The translations under genes and the position numbers were made by a program. DNA of 64,000 nucleotides, from NCBI RefSeq assembly GCF_019320115.1, contig NC_089597.1, positions 118,364,000 to 118,427,999 on the forward strand. The letters run 5' to 3'. The notes beneath the pieces were generated by a model. That model did not search any database, was not told the DNA's origin, and worked only from the letters and a program-made list of their open reading frames with translations. The DNA is from Miscanthus floridulus. Taxonomy: Eukaryota > Streptophyta > Magnoliopsida > Poales > Poaceae. Positions 55,268 through 64,000 of the stretch are shown piece by piece (position 1 is the first letter of the stretch; every line of letters begins with the position of its first letter).

Positions 55268-58200
55268 ATGGGAAAGAAGAAAACCGCAAGCAAGTCTCAG
55301 GCGACCTTCGTGGACGAGGAGTCATCCCTCTCTTTGATTGAAAACTAGGAGTTTGTGGCCATGAGGGCAGCTCAGAAGGTTTGGTCGGCTCCAACAACAA
55401 GCAAAGACCAGCTGCGCGAGCTCGTTAGCGACGGCTTGATCCAAAGCAAAGTCATCGCTGAATGGAGGGTTCCGAGCGAGCATCGGGTTCCGGGTCCTGG
55501 TGAGATTGTCCTTTTTGTTTCCTTTGTCCGCGCTGGACTTTGTCTTCCTGCTTCCGCCTTCCTTCATTAGTTCCTTGGTTATTTTGGGGTTAGTCTGAAC
55601 CATCTAACCCCCAATGCCGTTCTCCATCTTTCTGTTTTTGTTCACCTTTGTGAAGCCTTCCTTGGGATCCCTCCTTCTCTATCTCTTTTTCGCTTTTTCT
55701 TTCGTCTGAAACCTCAACCCCACCGTGAAGAAACCAGCGCCCTCGGCGGTTGTGGGATTCAGTTTCGCCAGGGTCTCAAAATTAAGTTTTTTGATTATGA
55801 CCTGGTCGATTCTGTCAAAGATTGGCGTGCCGAGTGGTTCTACGCCGCCAATTTGATCCCTTCCCTTGTCGTCCACTCCGGATCTGGTCCTATGGTGAAT
55901 GACCGATGGGACAAGAAGCTTGAGTCACCTGCTGAGATTCAAGCGATCTAGCCACTCCTTGATAGGATTAGCATGCTAAAACAGTAGGGTTTGACCAGCT
56001 TTGGTATTGTTTCAAGCTTCCTTCGTCGCCGGGTTCAGCCTTTGAAAGAGCGGGAGCATCTCGGCTTTGAGTATTCTGGGGCCGAGGATCCTTCACGCAT
56101 GGTCCCAGCTCTTGAGCTGACCGGTGAGGAGGTACTCGAGCGCCTCCAGAAGATGCTGAAAGGAGTGAGCATCATTCCTCCTGCCGTCTCTGAGTTCTCG
56201 GCCATCAACCCGCCCCCAGCTGTGAGTTGTCTATCTTATTGTTTGAGTTCTTTATGTACTCTTGCTGCATCCGTTCTTGCTTAGCTTTTCCTTGTCTCGG
56301 TGTTTTATCTTGTTTCGCAGGAGCTTGGGTGGAACTTTGTCGATCCGATCCCCCTTGATGTTCTCCCTGCCGTGGCAGAGACTGGGGATCGTCTAGCTGG
56401 TACTTCTGCAATTAGTAAGTCTCAAACCTTTACAGCCCTTCCTGGGGTTTCTTTCAGATTTGTTGATGTATATGAAGAATATGTTCCTCGTCTAGTCCCT
56501 CGCGGCCCTCACAGTGTCCCGAAGAGGGGGCGAACGGATGGGTCTTCATCTGGCTTGCCTGTCTCCAAGAAGCCTCACAAACCAAGTACTCCCTCAGGTA
56601 CTCCAGTCGTTGCTAGCATGCTCTTAGGTGAGCACATTTAATACTCCTTGTTCCTTTATTTTCATGTCTCTCTCTTGATCCGAGTACTTTTATTCTCTTT
56701 TCAGCAGGTGCTCTGGTTTCCTTGGCTGAGGAAGAAGAGGATGATGAAGTCCCCCTCGTCATGCGGCGGTGAGTTGTTTTTCATATTCTTGTTGCATTGA
56801 ACTTCTCTTCTTTGTTTTGACTTTTAGTCTTGAACTTTTTGAAGTAATCGGAGGTCGGGTGTGAGTTCTTTCGAGGCTCCCGCGCCGACTTCTCCTGAAG
56901 CTCCGGTGTCGAGTTCTTTGGTTGCCTCTGCCCCGAGCTCTACTGCTCCTCCGGTGCGGAGTTCTTCCATGGCTCCAGCCACGGCTTCTTCCGCGGCTCT
57001 GTTGTCGGCTATCCCGCGCCCGTCGCCGGGTGGTGGGGACGTCTTCGCCATCGTGGTTCCCCCTGCGAGGCCTTCTCTTGGCTTCACGAAGAAGAAAGTG
57101 GTTGGGTGAGTAGATTCTAGCTTTATCTTTTTGGCTTTTATCTTCCTTCCTCTGGTTCTTAATGGTGCTTCCTTTCTTCATTTTTCTGTTGATGAAGTCG
57201 CTGCGGGGGCTTCAGAGCTACCTGGCGGAGTTGCAGACTTGGCCGCTCCGGAGGTGACTGTGGCCGTTGCGCCGGGTCCTTCTAAGGGTTTGGCTCCGGC
57301 TTCCCTGGAGGTTGCTTTGGTCATTCCTTCTTCGCCCCAGCCAGCCTCTCCTTCCCCTTCTCTTGCTTCCGGCGGCCCCTCTTTTTCCGGTGACGTGGTG
57401 CTATAGTTCGATGCCACTCATCGGTTATCAGAGCTGACCGCAGCCTGGGGGAGCTTGTCGACCCTCGCGACTTCTTTTGGTGAAAAGCTCCAGGTAGGTT
57501 TTATTGCCACTCCTCTTTTGCATGCTTGTTTTTCTTCTGTTCTTACGCCCTGTTTCTCTTTACCTCTTTTTGCTCAGTCTTTCTCTCGTGATCATTCTGG
57601 CTTCTTTTTCTCATCTAAAAATGAGAGGAAGTTGTCTTCGGAGGTGGACGCTCTGAAAGCCGATCTTGACCTCCTCTGGGCTAAGTTGGAGATGGAGCGT
57701 CAAATGCACCAAAAGGAGGAGAAGACCCTTCGCGCCCGGGTAGTGGAGACGGACAAACAGAGAGATGCTGCGGTGGAGTCTGCGAAGAATGAATGCAAAG
57801 GTGCCGCGGGTTCTACCTGTTTCTTCTTGTATTTTGACTTCTTTTTCCACTGACTTGTTCTTGGGTGTCTTGTCTAGCTCTCCGGGTTGAGAAGCAGAAG
57901 CTCTCGGAGAGTATCGATGAAATGAAGGCCCTTGTCCGTTCTAGTCATAATAAAGCTGAGGAGGTAATTACTCATGCTGAGGAAGAACTCACCCTTGCTA
58001 AGCTGATTAGGCGCAGAGCTGACAGAGATCTTGTGCAGGCCCAAAAAACTATTGAAGGCTTGTCCGGGAAGCTGGCGACGGCTATTGAAAATTGGAATGT
58101 TTTGTGGAAATCTTTTCGTTCAGTAGCCGATGTCCTCCGGACTCCAACGGATGATGGGCAATCTTGGGCGCAGTTCATTCCCTGGATTCCGACTCATTTC

Positions 58201-58422
58201 CAAGAGTTCGCGAAGAAGTGTGCCCAAGTATGTACCAAGAATGTGCTGGCCCAGGTCCGGGTCCTTACTCCAGAGGCGCCTCTGTCCAAGATAGCAGAGG
58301 AAGCTGAAAGCCAAGAATACCTTGATGCCGTTGAGAGGATGGAGCCCGAGGTCGAAGGTCTAGCCAGTAGGGTTGTAGACAGTCTAAATATTGACATCTC
58401 CCTTTCTGATGACAACGCCTGA
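55268..58422 (+). pseudogene. G4 antisense ORF ('putative gypsy type transposon' domain), spliced
   Basis: Proposed exons: 55268-56221, 56321-56627, 56708-56768, 56845-57105, about 57198-57493, 57578-57800 and 57878-58422. Six junctions have GT/AG ends and consistent phase; the 57106-57197 intron does not keep frame. The N-terminal part (LVSDGLIQSKVIAEWRVPSE, LNHLTPNAVLHLSVFVHLCE, AFLGIPPSL, KDWRAEWFYAANLIP) matches PF04195-like proteins encoded antisense in Tat elements. The middle is a low-complexity Pro/Ala/Ser region. The C-terminus is a long coiled coil (LSSEVDALKADLDLLWAKLE, then HAEEELTLAKLIRRRADRDL) ending SLSDDNA at 58422. TAG stops at 55346, 55568, 55949, 55985 and about 57403 inactivate it. 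Its function is unknown. Confidence 0.75.
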
Positions 58423-58897
58423 CTCGATTGAGCATCCCCTTGTAATATTACACTCCTCTTTAAATGAAGATTCTTTATTTTTGTTGATGTATTCTTTGCC
58501 TGGGTGCGGTTGAAGTTACTTGACTTGCTGAGTATTTTGTCCTGTTCCTGTCTCTGCTCCGCAAAACAACTCTGTGCGTTATTCTGATGAGACCCCTCGA
58601 TTTGTCGAGTACTTTTCTTTTCTTCCTCCTTTGTGATCCATCGAGTGCTTTGTCCACGCTATGACTTTGTTAGATGTAGATCTTTGTGTTGACAACCTTT
58701 CTCCTGCGCTACGTAAAACGACTCGGCATAGAAAGTTGCTTTGACAAACTTCGACATCCGAGTGCTTTCTTGAGTGGCGCTTGTGCTTTTCTAAGGAAAA
58801 AGTATTCCTATCTGGATGTAGCCCCCGAGCCTCTTGCTTTTCGGAACGAGGAGCTGGAGGGTCTTTTTGAAGTTATATTTCGGTCGACTGGTTTTAG
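58423..58897. other. G4 region between antisense ORF and satellite
   Basis: No gene seen. It holds the probable 3' end of the antisense transcript (CTTGTAATATTACAC) and a further copy (about 58765-58880) of the TAGCCCCCGAGCCTCTTGC repeat. Confidence 0.55.
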
Positions 58898-60095
58898 GTG
58901 TTAGCTTTTAGCTACCCTCATCGGCGGGCTCAAGCTTCTTTTCAGCTATTTTGCTCTCGGCCGGGAGCTCAGGCATGTTTTCAGCCATTTTGCTTTTTGT
59001 CTCGGGTGTTAGCTTTTAGCTACCCTCATCGGCGAGCTCAAGCGTCTTTTCAGCTATTTTGCTCTCGGCCGGGATGCTCAGGCATGTTTTCAGCCATTTT
59101 GTTTTTTGTTTCGGATGTTAGCTTTTAGCTACCCTCATCGGCGAGCTCAAGCGTCTTTTCACCTATTTTGCTCTCGGCCGGGATGCTCAGGCATGTTTTC
59201 AGCCATTTTGCTTTTTGTTTCGGGTGTTAGCTTTTAGCTACCCTCATCGGCGAGCTCAAGCGTCTTTTCAGCTATTTTGCTCTCGGCCGGGATGCTCAGA
59301 CATGTTTTTAGCCATTTTGCTTTTTGTTTCGGGTGTTAGCTTTTAGCTACCCTCATCGGCGAGCTTAAGCGTCTTTTCAGCTATTTTGCTCTCGGCCGGG
59401 ATGCTCAGGCATGTTTTCAGCCATTTTGCTTTTTGTTTCAGGTGTTAGCTTTTAGCTACACTCATCGGCGAGCTCAAGCGTCTTTTCAGCTATTTTGCTC
59501 TCGGCCGGGATGCTCAGGCATGTTTTCAGCCATTTTGCTTTTTGTTTTGGGTGTTAGCTTTTAGCTACCCTCATCGGCGAGCTCAAGCGTCTTTTCAGCT
59601 ATTTTGCTCTCGGCCGGGATGCTCAGGCATGTTTTCAGCCATTTTGCTTTTTGTTTCGGGTGTTAGCTTTTAGCTACCCTCATCGGTGGGCTCAAGCGTC
59701 TTTTCAGCTATTTTGCTCTCGGCCGGGATGCTCAGGCATGTTTTCAGCCATTTTGCTTTTTGTTTCAGGTGTTAGCTTTTAGCTACCCTCATCGGCGAGC
59801 TCAAGCGTCTTTTCAGCTATTTTGCTCTCGGCCGGGATGCTCAGGCATGTTTTCAGCCATTTTGCTTTTTGTTTCGGGTGTTAGCTTTTAGCTACCCTCA
59901 TCGGCGGGCTCAAGCGTCTTTTCAGCTATTTTGCTCTCGGCCGGGATGCTCAGGCATGTTTTCAGCCATTTTGCTTTTTGCTTCGGGTGTTAGCTTTTAG
60001 CTACCCTCATCGGCAGGCTCAAGCGTCTTTTCAGCTATTTTGCTCTCGGCCGGGATGCTCAGGCATGTTTTCATCCATTTTTGCTTTTTGTTTCG
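58898..60095. repeat. Tandem satellite, 11 units of about 109 bp
   Basis: Unit starts (GTGTTAGCTTTTAGCTAC) fall at 58898, 59006, 59115, 59224, 59333, 59442, 59551, 59660, 59769, 59878 and 59987. The first period is 108 bp and all later ones are 109 bp. Each unit runs through CTCATCGGCGAGCTCAAGCG, TCTTTTCAGCTATTTTGCTC, TCGGCCGGGATGCTCAGGCA and TGTTTTCAGCCATTTTGC. Units differ by only a few bases, so the array is young or homogenised. It lies between the end of integrase and the antisense ORF. Confidence 0.97.
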
Positions 60096-60261
60096 TGAAA
60101 ACAACTCGTTGAAAGTCATGACAAGACATGCTGTGGATGAATATCATCTTTATTGAGCATGAGTATAAACTGATACATATGTTGTTGAAGAGTATTGTCT
60201 TTCATTGATTGTGAACGTAGGTCCCTTGTGGCTTGCATATCTATTTTTTCTTGAGTTGTTT

Positions 60262-61842
60262 TTACGCGTAGAACCTTCTTAGCTGGCTGATGTGCCATGT
60301 ATTGCTGACTTCTTTTCCATCTTTGGTCATTAACTTGTATGTGCCTGGTCTGGTGACTTTTGTGACAATGAACGGGCCTTCCCATGGACTAAGTAGCTTA
60401 TGTCGTCCGTTAGTCTTTTGTATCCTTCTTAGCACTAAGTCTCCAACTTGTAGTGACCGAGGTCGGGTACTCTTGTTGTAGTGCCGTCTTAAACCTTGTA
60501 GGTATCTGGCTGATTGGAGGGTAGCGTTTACTCTGACTTCTTCTGAGCTATCGAGTTCTAATCTTCTTGTGTGTTCTGCTTCTCCTTCGTCGTATTGCTC
60601 TATCTTTTGGGATGTCCAGATCAAGTCGGCAGGCAGTACGGCCTCTGACCCGTAAACTAGGAAGAAGGGTGAGTAGCCTGTTGCTCTGCTTATTTGAGTT
60701 CGTAGTCCCCATACTACTTTTGGTAATTCTTCAATCCATTTGGACCCATAGTCAACTAGTTCTTCGTATAATCTTGGCTTTAATCCGGCTAGTATGAGTC
60801 CATTAGCCCTTTCTACTTGTCCGTTGGCCTCTGGATATGCAACAGACGCATAGTCTATACTGAAACCACAGTCTTGTGCCCAGCTCTTGAATTCTGTAGC
60901 TATGAAGGGGGAGCCTAGATCTGTGATGATTCGATTGGGCATGCCAAAGCGGTGCATAATGTCTTGGATGAACTCAATTGCTTTGGTTGCACTGTATTTC
61001 GTGAGTGGTTTGTATTCAATCCACTTGGTGAACTTGTCGATTGCCACAAAGATGTATTCGAAGCCGCCTTTTGCTTTTTTCAGGGATCCTACTTGATCTA
61101 GCCCCCAGCAGGAAAAAGGCCAAGCGGGTGGGATGCAAATAAGATTGTGAGCTGGTACGTGGGCTTGTCTTGCAAACATTTGGCAACTTTTGCATTTTTT
61201 GATAAGCTCTTCTGCGTCCTTCAAAGCGGTTGGCCAGTAGAAACCGGTGCGAAATGCTTTGCCAACCAATGTCCTTGAAGTGGTATGATTTCCACAGCAA
61301 TCTGAGTGTATTTCATCTAGGATTTCTTTGCCTTCTTCAAATGAGACACATTTTAGTAGTACTCCTGATGATGCTGCTCTTCTGTAAAGTTTATCCCCTA
61401 CTAGAACGTAGTTTTTGCTTCTACGAACAACTTGGGTGGCCTCTGCTTTATCTGCTGGTAGTTTATTTTCTTTGATATAGTCGATGAAAACTTGGCTCCA
61501 TGAAATGTTGATTACCAAGATCTGAACGCCTTTAGCCTGAATTTCATGTGTTGTTTCACCGGGTTGTTTTATAGAGGGAACTGATAGCTCTTCTATGAAT
61601 ACGCCGGGTGGAACCTTTGCTCTGTCTGATCCGAGCTTGGCAAGGACATCTGCTGCAATGTTGGAATCGCGTAGGACGTGTAAAATTTCTAATCTTTGGA
61701 AATGTTTTTCAAGTTTCCATATCTTAGCCCAATAAGCACCCATGTTTTCTTTGGTGTAATCCCAATCTTTGTTGACTTGGTTGATGACTACTGCTGAATC
61801 GCCGTATACGAGTAATCTTTTTATTCCGAGGGTAATCGCCAC
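60262..61842 (-). CDS. G4 pol: second RNase H (C-terminal part) and integrase
   Basis: A 526-codon open frame. Its first ~60 residues finish the extra, archaeal-type RNase H (LLVYGDSAVVINQVNKDW ... HVLRDSNIAADVLAKLGS). Integrase follows, with the zinc region (IHSDCCGNHTTSRTLVG ... CKSCQMFARQ) and a core with D in CWGLDQVGSL, D in RIITDLGSPF and E in GQVERANGLI. The C-terminal chromatin-facing part (RSLQVGDLVLRRIQKTNGRH, LLSPWEGPFIV) ends at WHISQLRRFYA. The second Asp is followed by LGS where NGS is usual. It belongs to one polyprotein with the upstream frame, separated only by a TGA at 61843-61845 (probably a former CGA). Confidence 0.88.
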   Translation of the reverse strand: MAITLGIKRLLVYGDSAVVINQVNKDWDYTKENMGAYWAKIWKLEKHFQRLEILHVLRDSNIAADVLAKLGSDRAKVPPGVFIEELSVPSIKQPGETTHEIQAKGVQILVINISWSQVFIDYIKENKLPADKAEATQVVRRSKNYVLVGDKLYRRAASSGVLLKCVSFEEGKEILDEIHSDCCGNHTTSRTLVGKAFRTGFYWPTALKDAEELIKKCKSCQMFARQAHVPAHNLICIPPAWPFSCWGLDQVGSLKKAKGGFEYIFVAIDKFTKWIEYKPLTKYSATKAIEFIQDIMHRFGMPNRIITDLGSPFIATEFKSWAQDCGFSIDYASVAYPEANGQVERANGLILAGLKPRLYEELVDYGSKWIEELPKVVWGLRTQISRATGYSPFFLVYGSEAVLPADLIWTSQKIEQYDEGEAEHTRRLELDSSEEVRVNATLQSARYLQGLRRHYNKSTRPRSLQVGDLVLRRIQKTNGRHKLLSPWEGPFIVTKVTRPGTYKLMTKDGKEVSNTWHISQLRRFYA

Positions 61843-63438
61843 TCATAGCCCGTGGATGAGGGCTTCATATTCTGCTTCGTTATTTGTAGCTTGCCATAAT
61901 ATCTGAAGGACGTACTTGAGTTGTTTTCCTTCTGGAGAAATGAGGAGAACGCCTACACTGGCCCCGCCTAGTTTGAGTGATCCATCAAAGTACATCTTCC
62001 AGTGGTCAAGGATTGTATCTGATAAAGGCTGTTGAATCTCTGTCCATTCGGCCACAAAATCGGCGAGGGCTTGAGATTTGATTGCTTTCCGTGGGGTGAA
62101 ATTGATGTCAAGAGCTCCAATTTCAACTGCCCACTTAGATATGCGCCCCGTGGCATCTTTATTATGTAGGATGTCTCCGAGTGGAAAATCTGTCACCACG
62201 GTGATCTTGTGGCTTTTGAAATAGTGGCGAAGCTTCCGTGAGGTAATGAGTAGAGCGTAGAGTAGTTTTTGTACATGCGGGTACCGGATTTTGGATTCTA
62301 ACAGTACTTCGCTGATGTAGTATACGGGACGTTGCACTTTATACACGCGCCCTTGTTCTTCTCTTTCTATGACTATTGCTGTGCTGATTACGGTAGGAGT
62401 TGCCGCAATATATAGCATCATATCTTCATCTTTCTTTGGAGGTGTCAGGATAGGCGACGAAGTGAGGTATTCTTTAAGTTTTTTGAAAGCTTCGTCGGCC
62501 TTTATTGTCCACTCAAACTTGTCTGTCTTCTTTAGTAGTTTAAAGAAAGGTAACCCCTTTTCGCCGAATCTTGATATGAAACGGTTGAGGGCCGCCATGC
62601 ATCCTGTTAGTTTCTGCACATCTTTGACACTTCTAGGTGGGCCCATTTCTATTATAGCTCGAATTTGCTTGGTGCTGGCTTCGATCCCGCGCTGACTGAC
62701 CAAAAATCCGAGTAGTTGTCCTGATGGAACTCCAAATACACATTTATTTGGGTTCAATTTCCATTTCCATTTCTTCAAGTTTTCGAAGGTTTGCTTTAAA
62801 TCCTCAATTAGAGTGTCCGGGTTCTTTGTTTTCACCACCACATCGTCCATGTATGCCTCCACATTTTCACCGATTTGATTCCCAAGGCAAGTCTGGATAG
62901 CTCTTTGGTACGTGGCGCCAGTGTTCTTTAGTCCAAACGACATGGTCTTGTAGCAGTAGGCACCAAACGGGGTGATGAAAGATGTCTTGCTCTGGTCCCC
63001 TTCTTTTAGTGCGATCTGGTGATATCCTGAATAGCAATCGAGAAAAGATAATAGCGCAGATCATGCTGTTGAGTCAACTATCTGGTCAATGCGTGGTAGC
63101 CCGAACGGATCTTTTGGGCAATGTTTGTTGAGATCTGTGTAATCGATGCACATACGCCACTCGTCCATGTTTTTCTTCTGCACAAGGACCGAGTTTGCTA
63201 GCCAATCTGGATGAAGGATCTCCTTGATGAATCCGGCTGCCATCAGTTTTGTTATTTCCTTTTTAATTGCTGCCTTCTTGTCGGGTGAGAATCGTCGTAG
63301 CCGTTGCTTTACAGGCTTGGAGCTTTTGTTAACATCAATTCTGTGCTCAGCCAACTCCCTTGGGACTCCTGGCATGTCGGCCGGCTTCCAAGCGAAGATA
63401 TCTTTGTTGTCCCGAAGAAAGTTGGTGAGCGCGAGTTC
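61843..63438 (-). pseudogene. G4 pol: reverse transcriptase, RNase H and start of second RNase H
   Basis: On the minus strand, RT begins near PADMPGVPRELAEHRIDVNK (63380) and has MAAGFIKEILHPDWLANSVL, WRMCIDYTDLNKHCPKDPF, FLDCYSGYHQIALKEGDQSK, the catalytic AYMDDVVVKT and LNPNKCVFGVPSGQLLGFLV. RNase H follows (VQRPVYYISEVLLESKIRYP, YFKSHKITVVTDFPLGDILH), then the start of a second RNase H (MYFDGSLKLGGASVGVLLIS, ATNNEAEYEALIHGL). A TGA at 63061-63063 splits RT just before the FLDCYSGYHQ block. Otherwise the frame is continuous. Confidence 0.88.
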
Positions 63439-64000
63439 CTATTTTGCCGAGAGGTGAGCACTAATGATTGCTGTCTTGGAGGTATCGCCTGTGCCTAAGT
63501 CGATTTGCTTGACGTTGGCTTCTTTTGGTGGTGCGATGATGCTGGGTTTTTTAGCCGGTATTTCTAATTCTTCTTGGCTTGTCTCTACAGCGATTGTGGC
63601 TATTTCTTTTCTTCCATTGTCGGCTTGCGCTTTAGCTGCAATTTGGATTGCCTGAATGTCGCAGTCAAAAGCGCGCTTTAAATCGCTTCGAAGAGAAAGG
63701 ATACCGTTGGGTCCTGGCATCTTAAGCAGTAAGTATGGATAATGTGGTATTGCCATGAATTTGGCCAGTGCTGGACATCCGAGGATTGCATGATATGACG
63801 AATCGAAGTCGGTGACTTTGAATTTGATAAACTATGTTCGGTAGTTTGAAGGAGTTCCAAAGGTAACAGGTAAAGTAATTTGTCCGAGTGGCATGGCTGC
63901 TTTGCCAGGTACTATTCCGTAAAAAGGTGTGCTTGTTGGCGTAATCATCCCGGCGAGTTGTAGTCCCATTTTCCTTAGAGCTTCTGAAAAGATGATGTTG
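63439..64000 (-). pseudogene. G4 pol: protease C-terminal half and linker, cut by the window edge
   Basis: Minus-strand residues SEALRKMGLQL, FYGIVPGKAAMPLGQITLPV, TFGTPSNYRT and YHAILGCPALAKFMAIPHYP are the second half of a gypsy aspartic protease; the active-site Asp lies beyond 64000. The linker (MPGPNGILSLRSDLKRAFDC) leads to RT. TAG stops at 63832-63834 and 63439-63441 both stand where the family usually has Gln. Confidence 0.8.

Larger units (their letters stand above)
52655..64000 (-). mobile_element. G4: Tat-lineage Ty3/gypsy LTR retrotransposon (minus orientation, runs off the window)
   Basis: The 3' LTR lies at 52655-53039. Reading up the minus strand are a purine tract, a 3' region holding a spliced antisense ORF and a tandem satellite, and then integrase, a second RNase H, RNase H, RT and the protease C-terminal part at the right edge. 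The extra RNase H and the antisense ORF identify the Tat lineage (relatives: RIRE2, Grande, Retand). gag, PBS and the 5' LTR lie outside the window. Confidence 0.9.

Noticed and set aside
58898..60095. Regular 109-bp array resembling a CRISPR array
   Set aside because: The whole unit is conserved, there are no variable spacers, and the context is a plant retrotransposon.

Overview
This is nuclear DNA of a grass (Poaceae), most likely a panicoid such as a sorghum, Miscanthus or sugarcane relative. The reasons are a GC-rich intronless cysteine-protease gene with typical grass codon use, captured exons of a monocot SUT1-type sucrose transporter, and a mix of Athila- and Tat-lineage Ty3/gypsy elements, CACTA and hAT transposons. 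The species assignment is inference. There are no bacterial features. I support one intact host gene (papain-like cysteine protease, 6351-7427). Nearly everything else is transposable-element DNA, and most boundaries can be fixed from target-site duplications (TSDs).

Layout, left to right. 238-3868: complete non-autonomous CACTA element (TSD ATG) carrying five spliced exons of a sucrose transporter on the minus strand. 3869-6350: gene-poor DNA with a ~240-bp unit repeated in direct and inverted orientation, then the protease gene and its tail. 7923-8823: GC-rich hAT element (8-bp TSD CACGTACC). 9081-9548: a possible Helitron end, a TA microsatellite and a ~60-bp minisatellite. 9549-45481: a minus-strand LTR-type element, here called X, split by later insertions. 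X carries an ORF of the 'putative plant transposon protein' kind. Its 3' portion and part of the following LTR were duplicated in tandem (about 3.2 kb, 9998-16423).

X was split by G1 (15191-43382, Athila-like, TSD CTCAT, two 1562-bp LTRs). G1 was in turn hit by a probable solo LTR (16904-18028), by G2 (19612-28972, minus strand, TSD ATGCA/ATGCC) and by G3 (30190-39663, TSD GTTAT). G3 itself carries a 2.2-kb solo LTR (34637-36810, TSD CTATT). X also received a 553-bp hAT-type MITE (44006-44558). Nesting is therefore four levels deep.

45482-51245: remains of a second CACTA element, with a minus-strand transposase-associated ORF and captured exons of the cell-cycle gene APC2. 51246-52654: AT-rich inverted and tandem repeats. 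52655-end: G4, a Tat-lineage gypsy element on the minus strand, with a short LTR, a spliced antisense ORF, an 11-copy 109-bp satellite, and an almost complete pol (protease, RT, RNase H, second RNase H, integrase) running off the window edge.

The most interesting points are as follows. G1 and G2 share one deletion that removes RT to integrase, which marks a mobilised non-autonomous lineage. G2 and G3 have promoter-like modules, resembling their own LTR promoters, in front of the ORF in the envelope position. Two independent gene captures occurred in CACTA elements. In-frame stops are strongly biased to CAG-to-TAG, as expected from decay of CHG-methylated cytosines.
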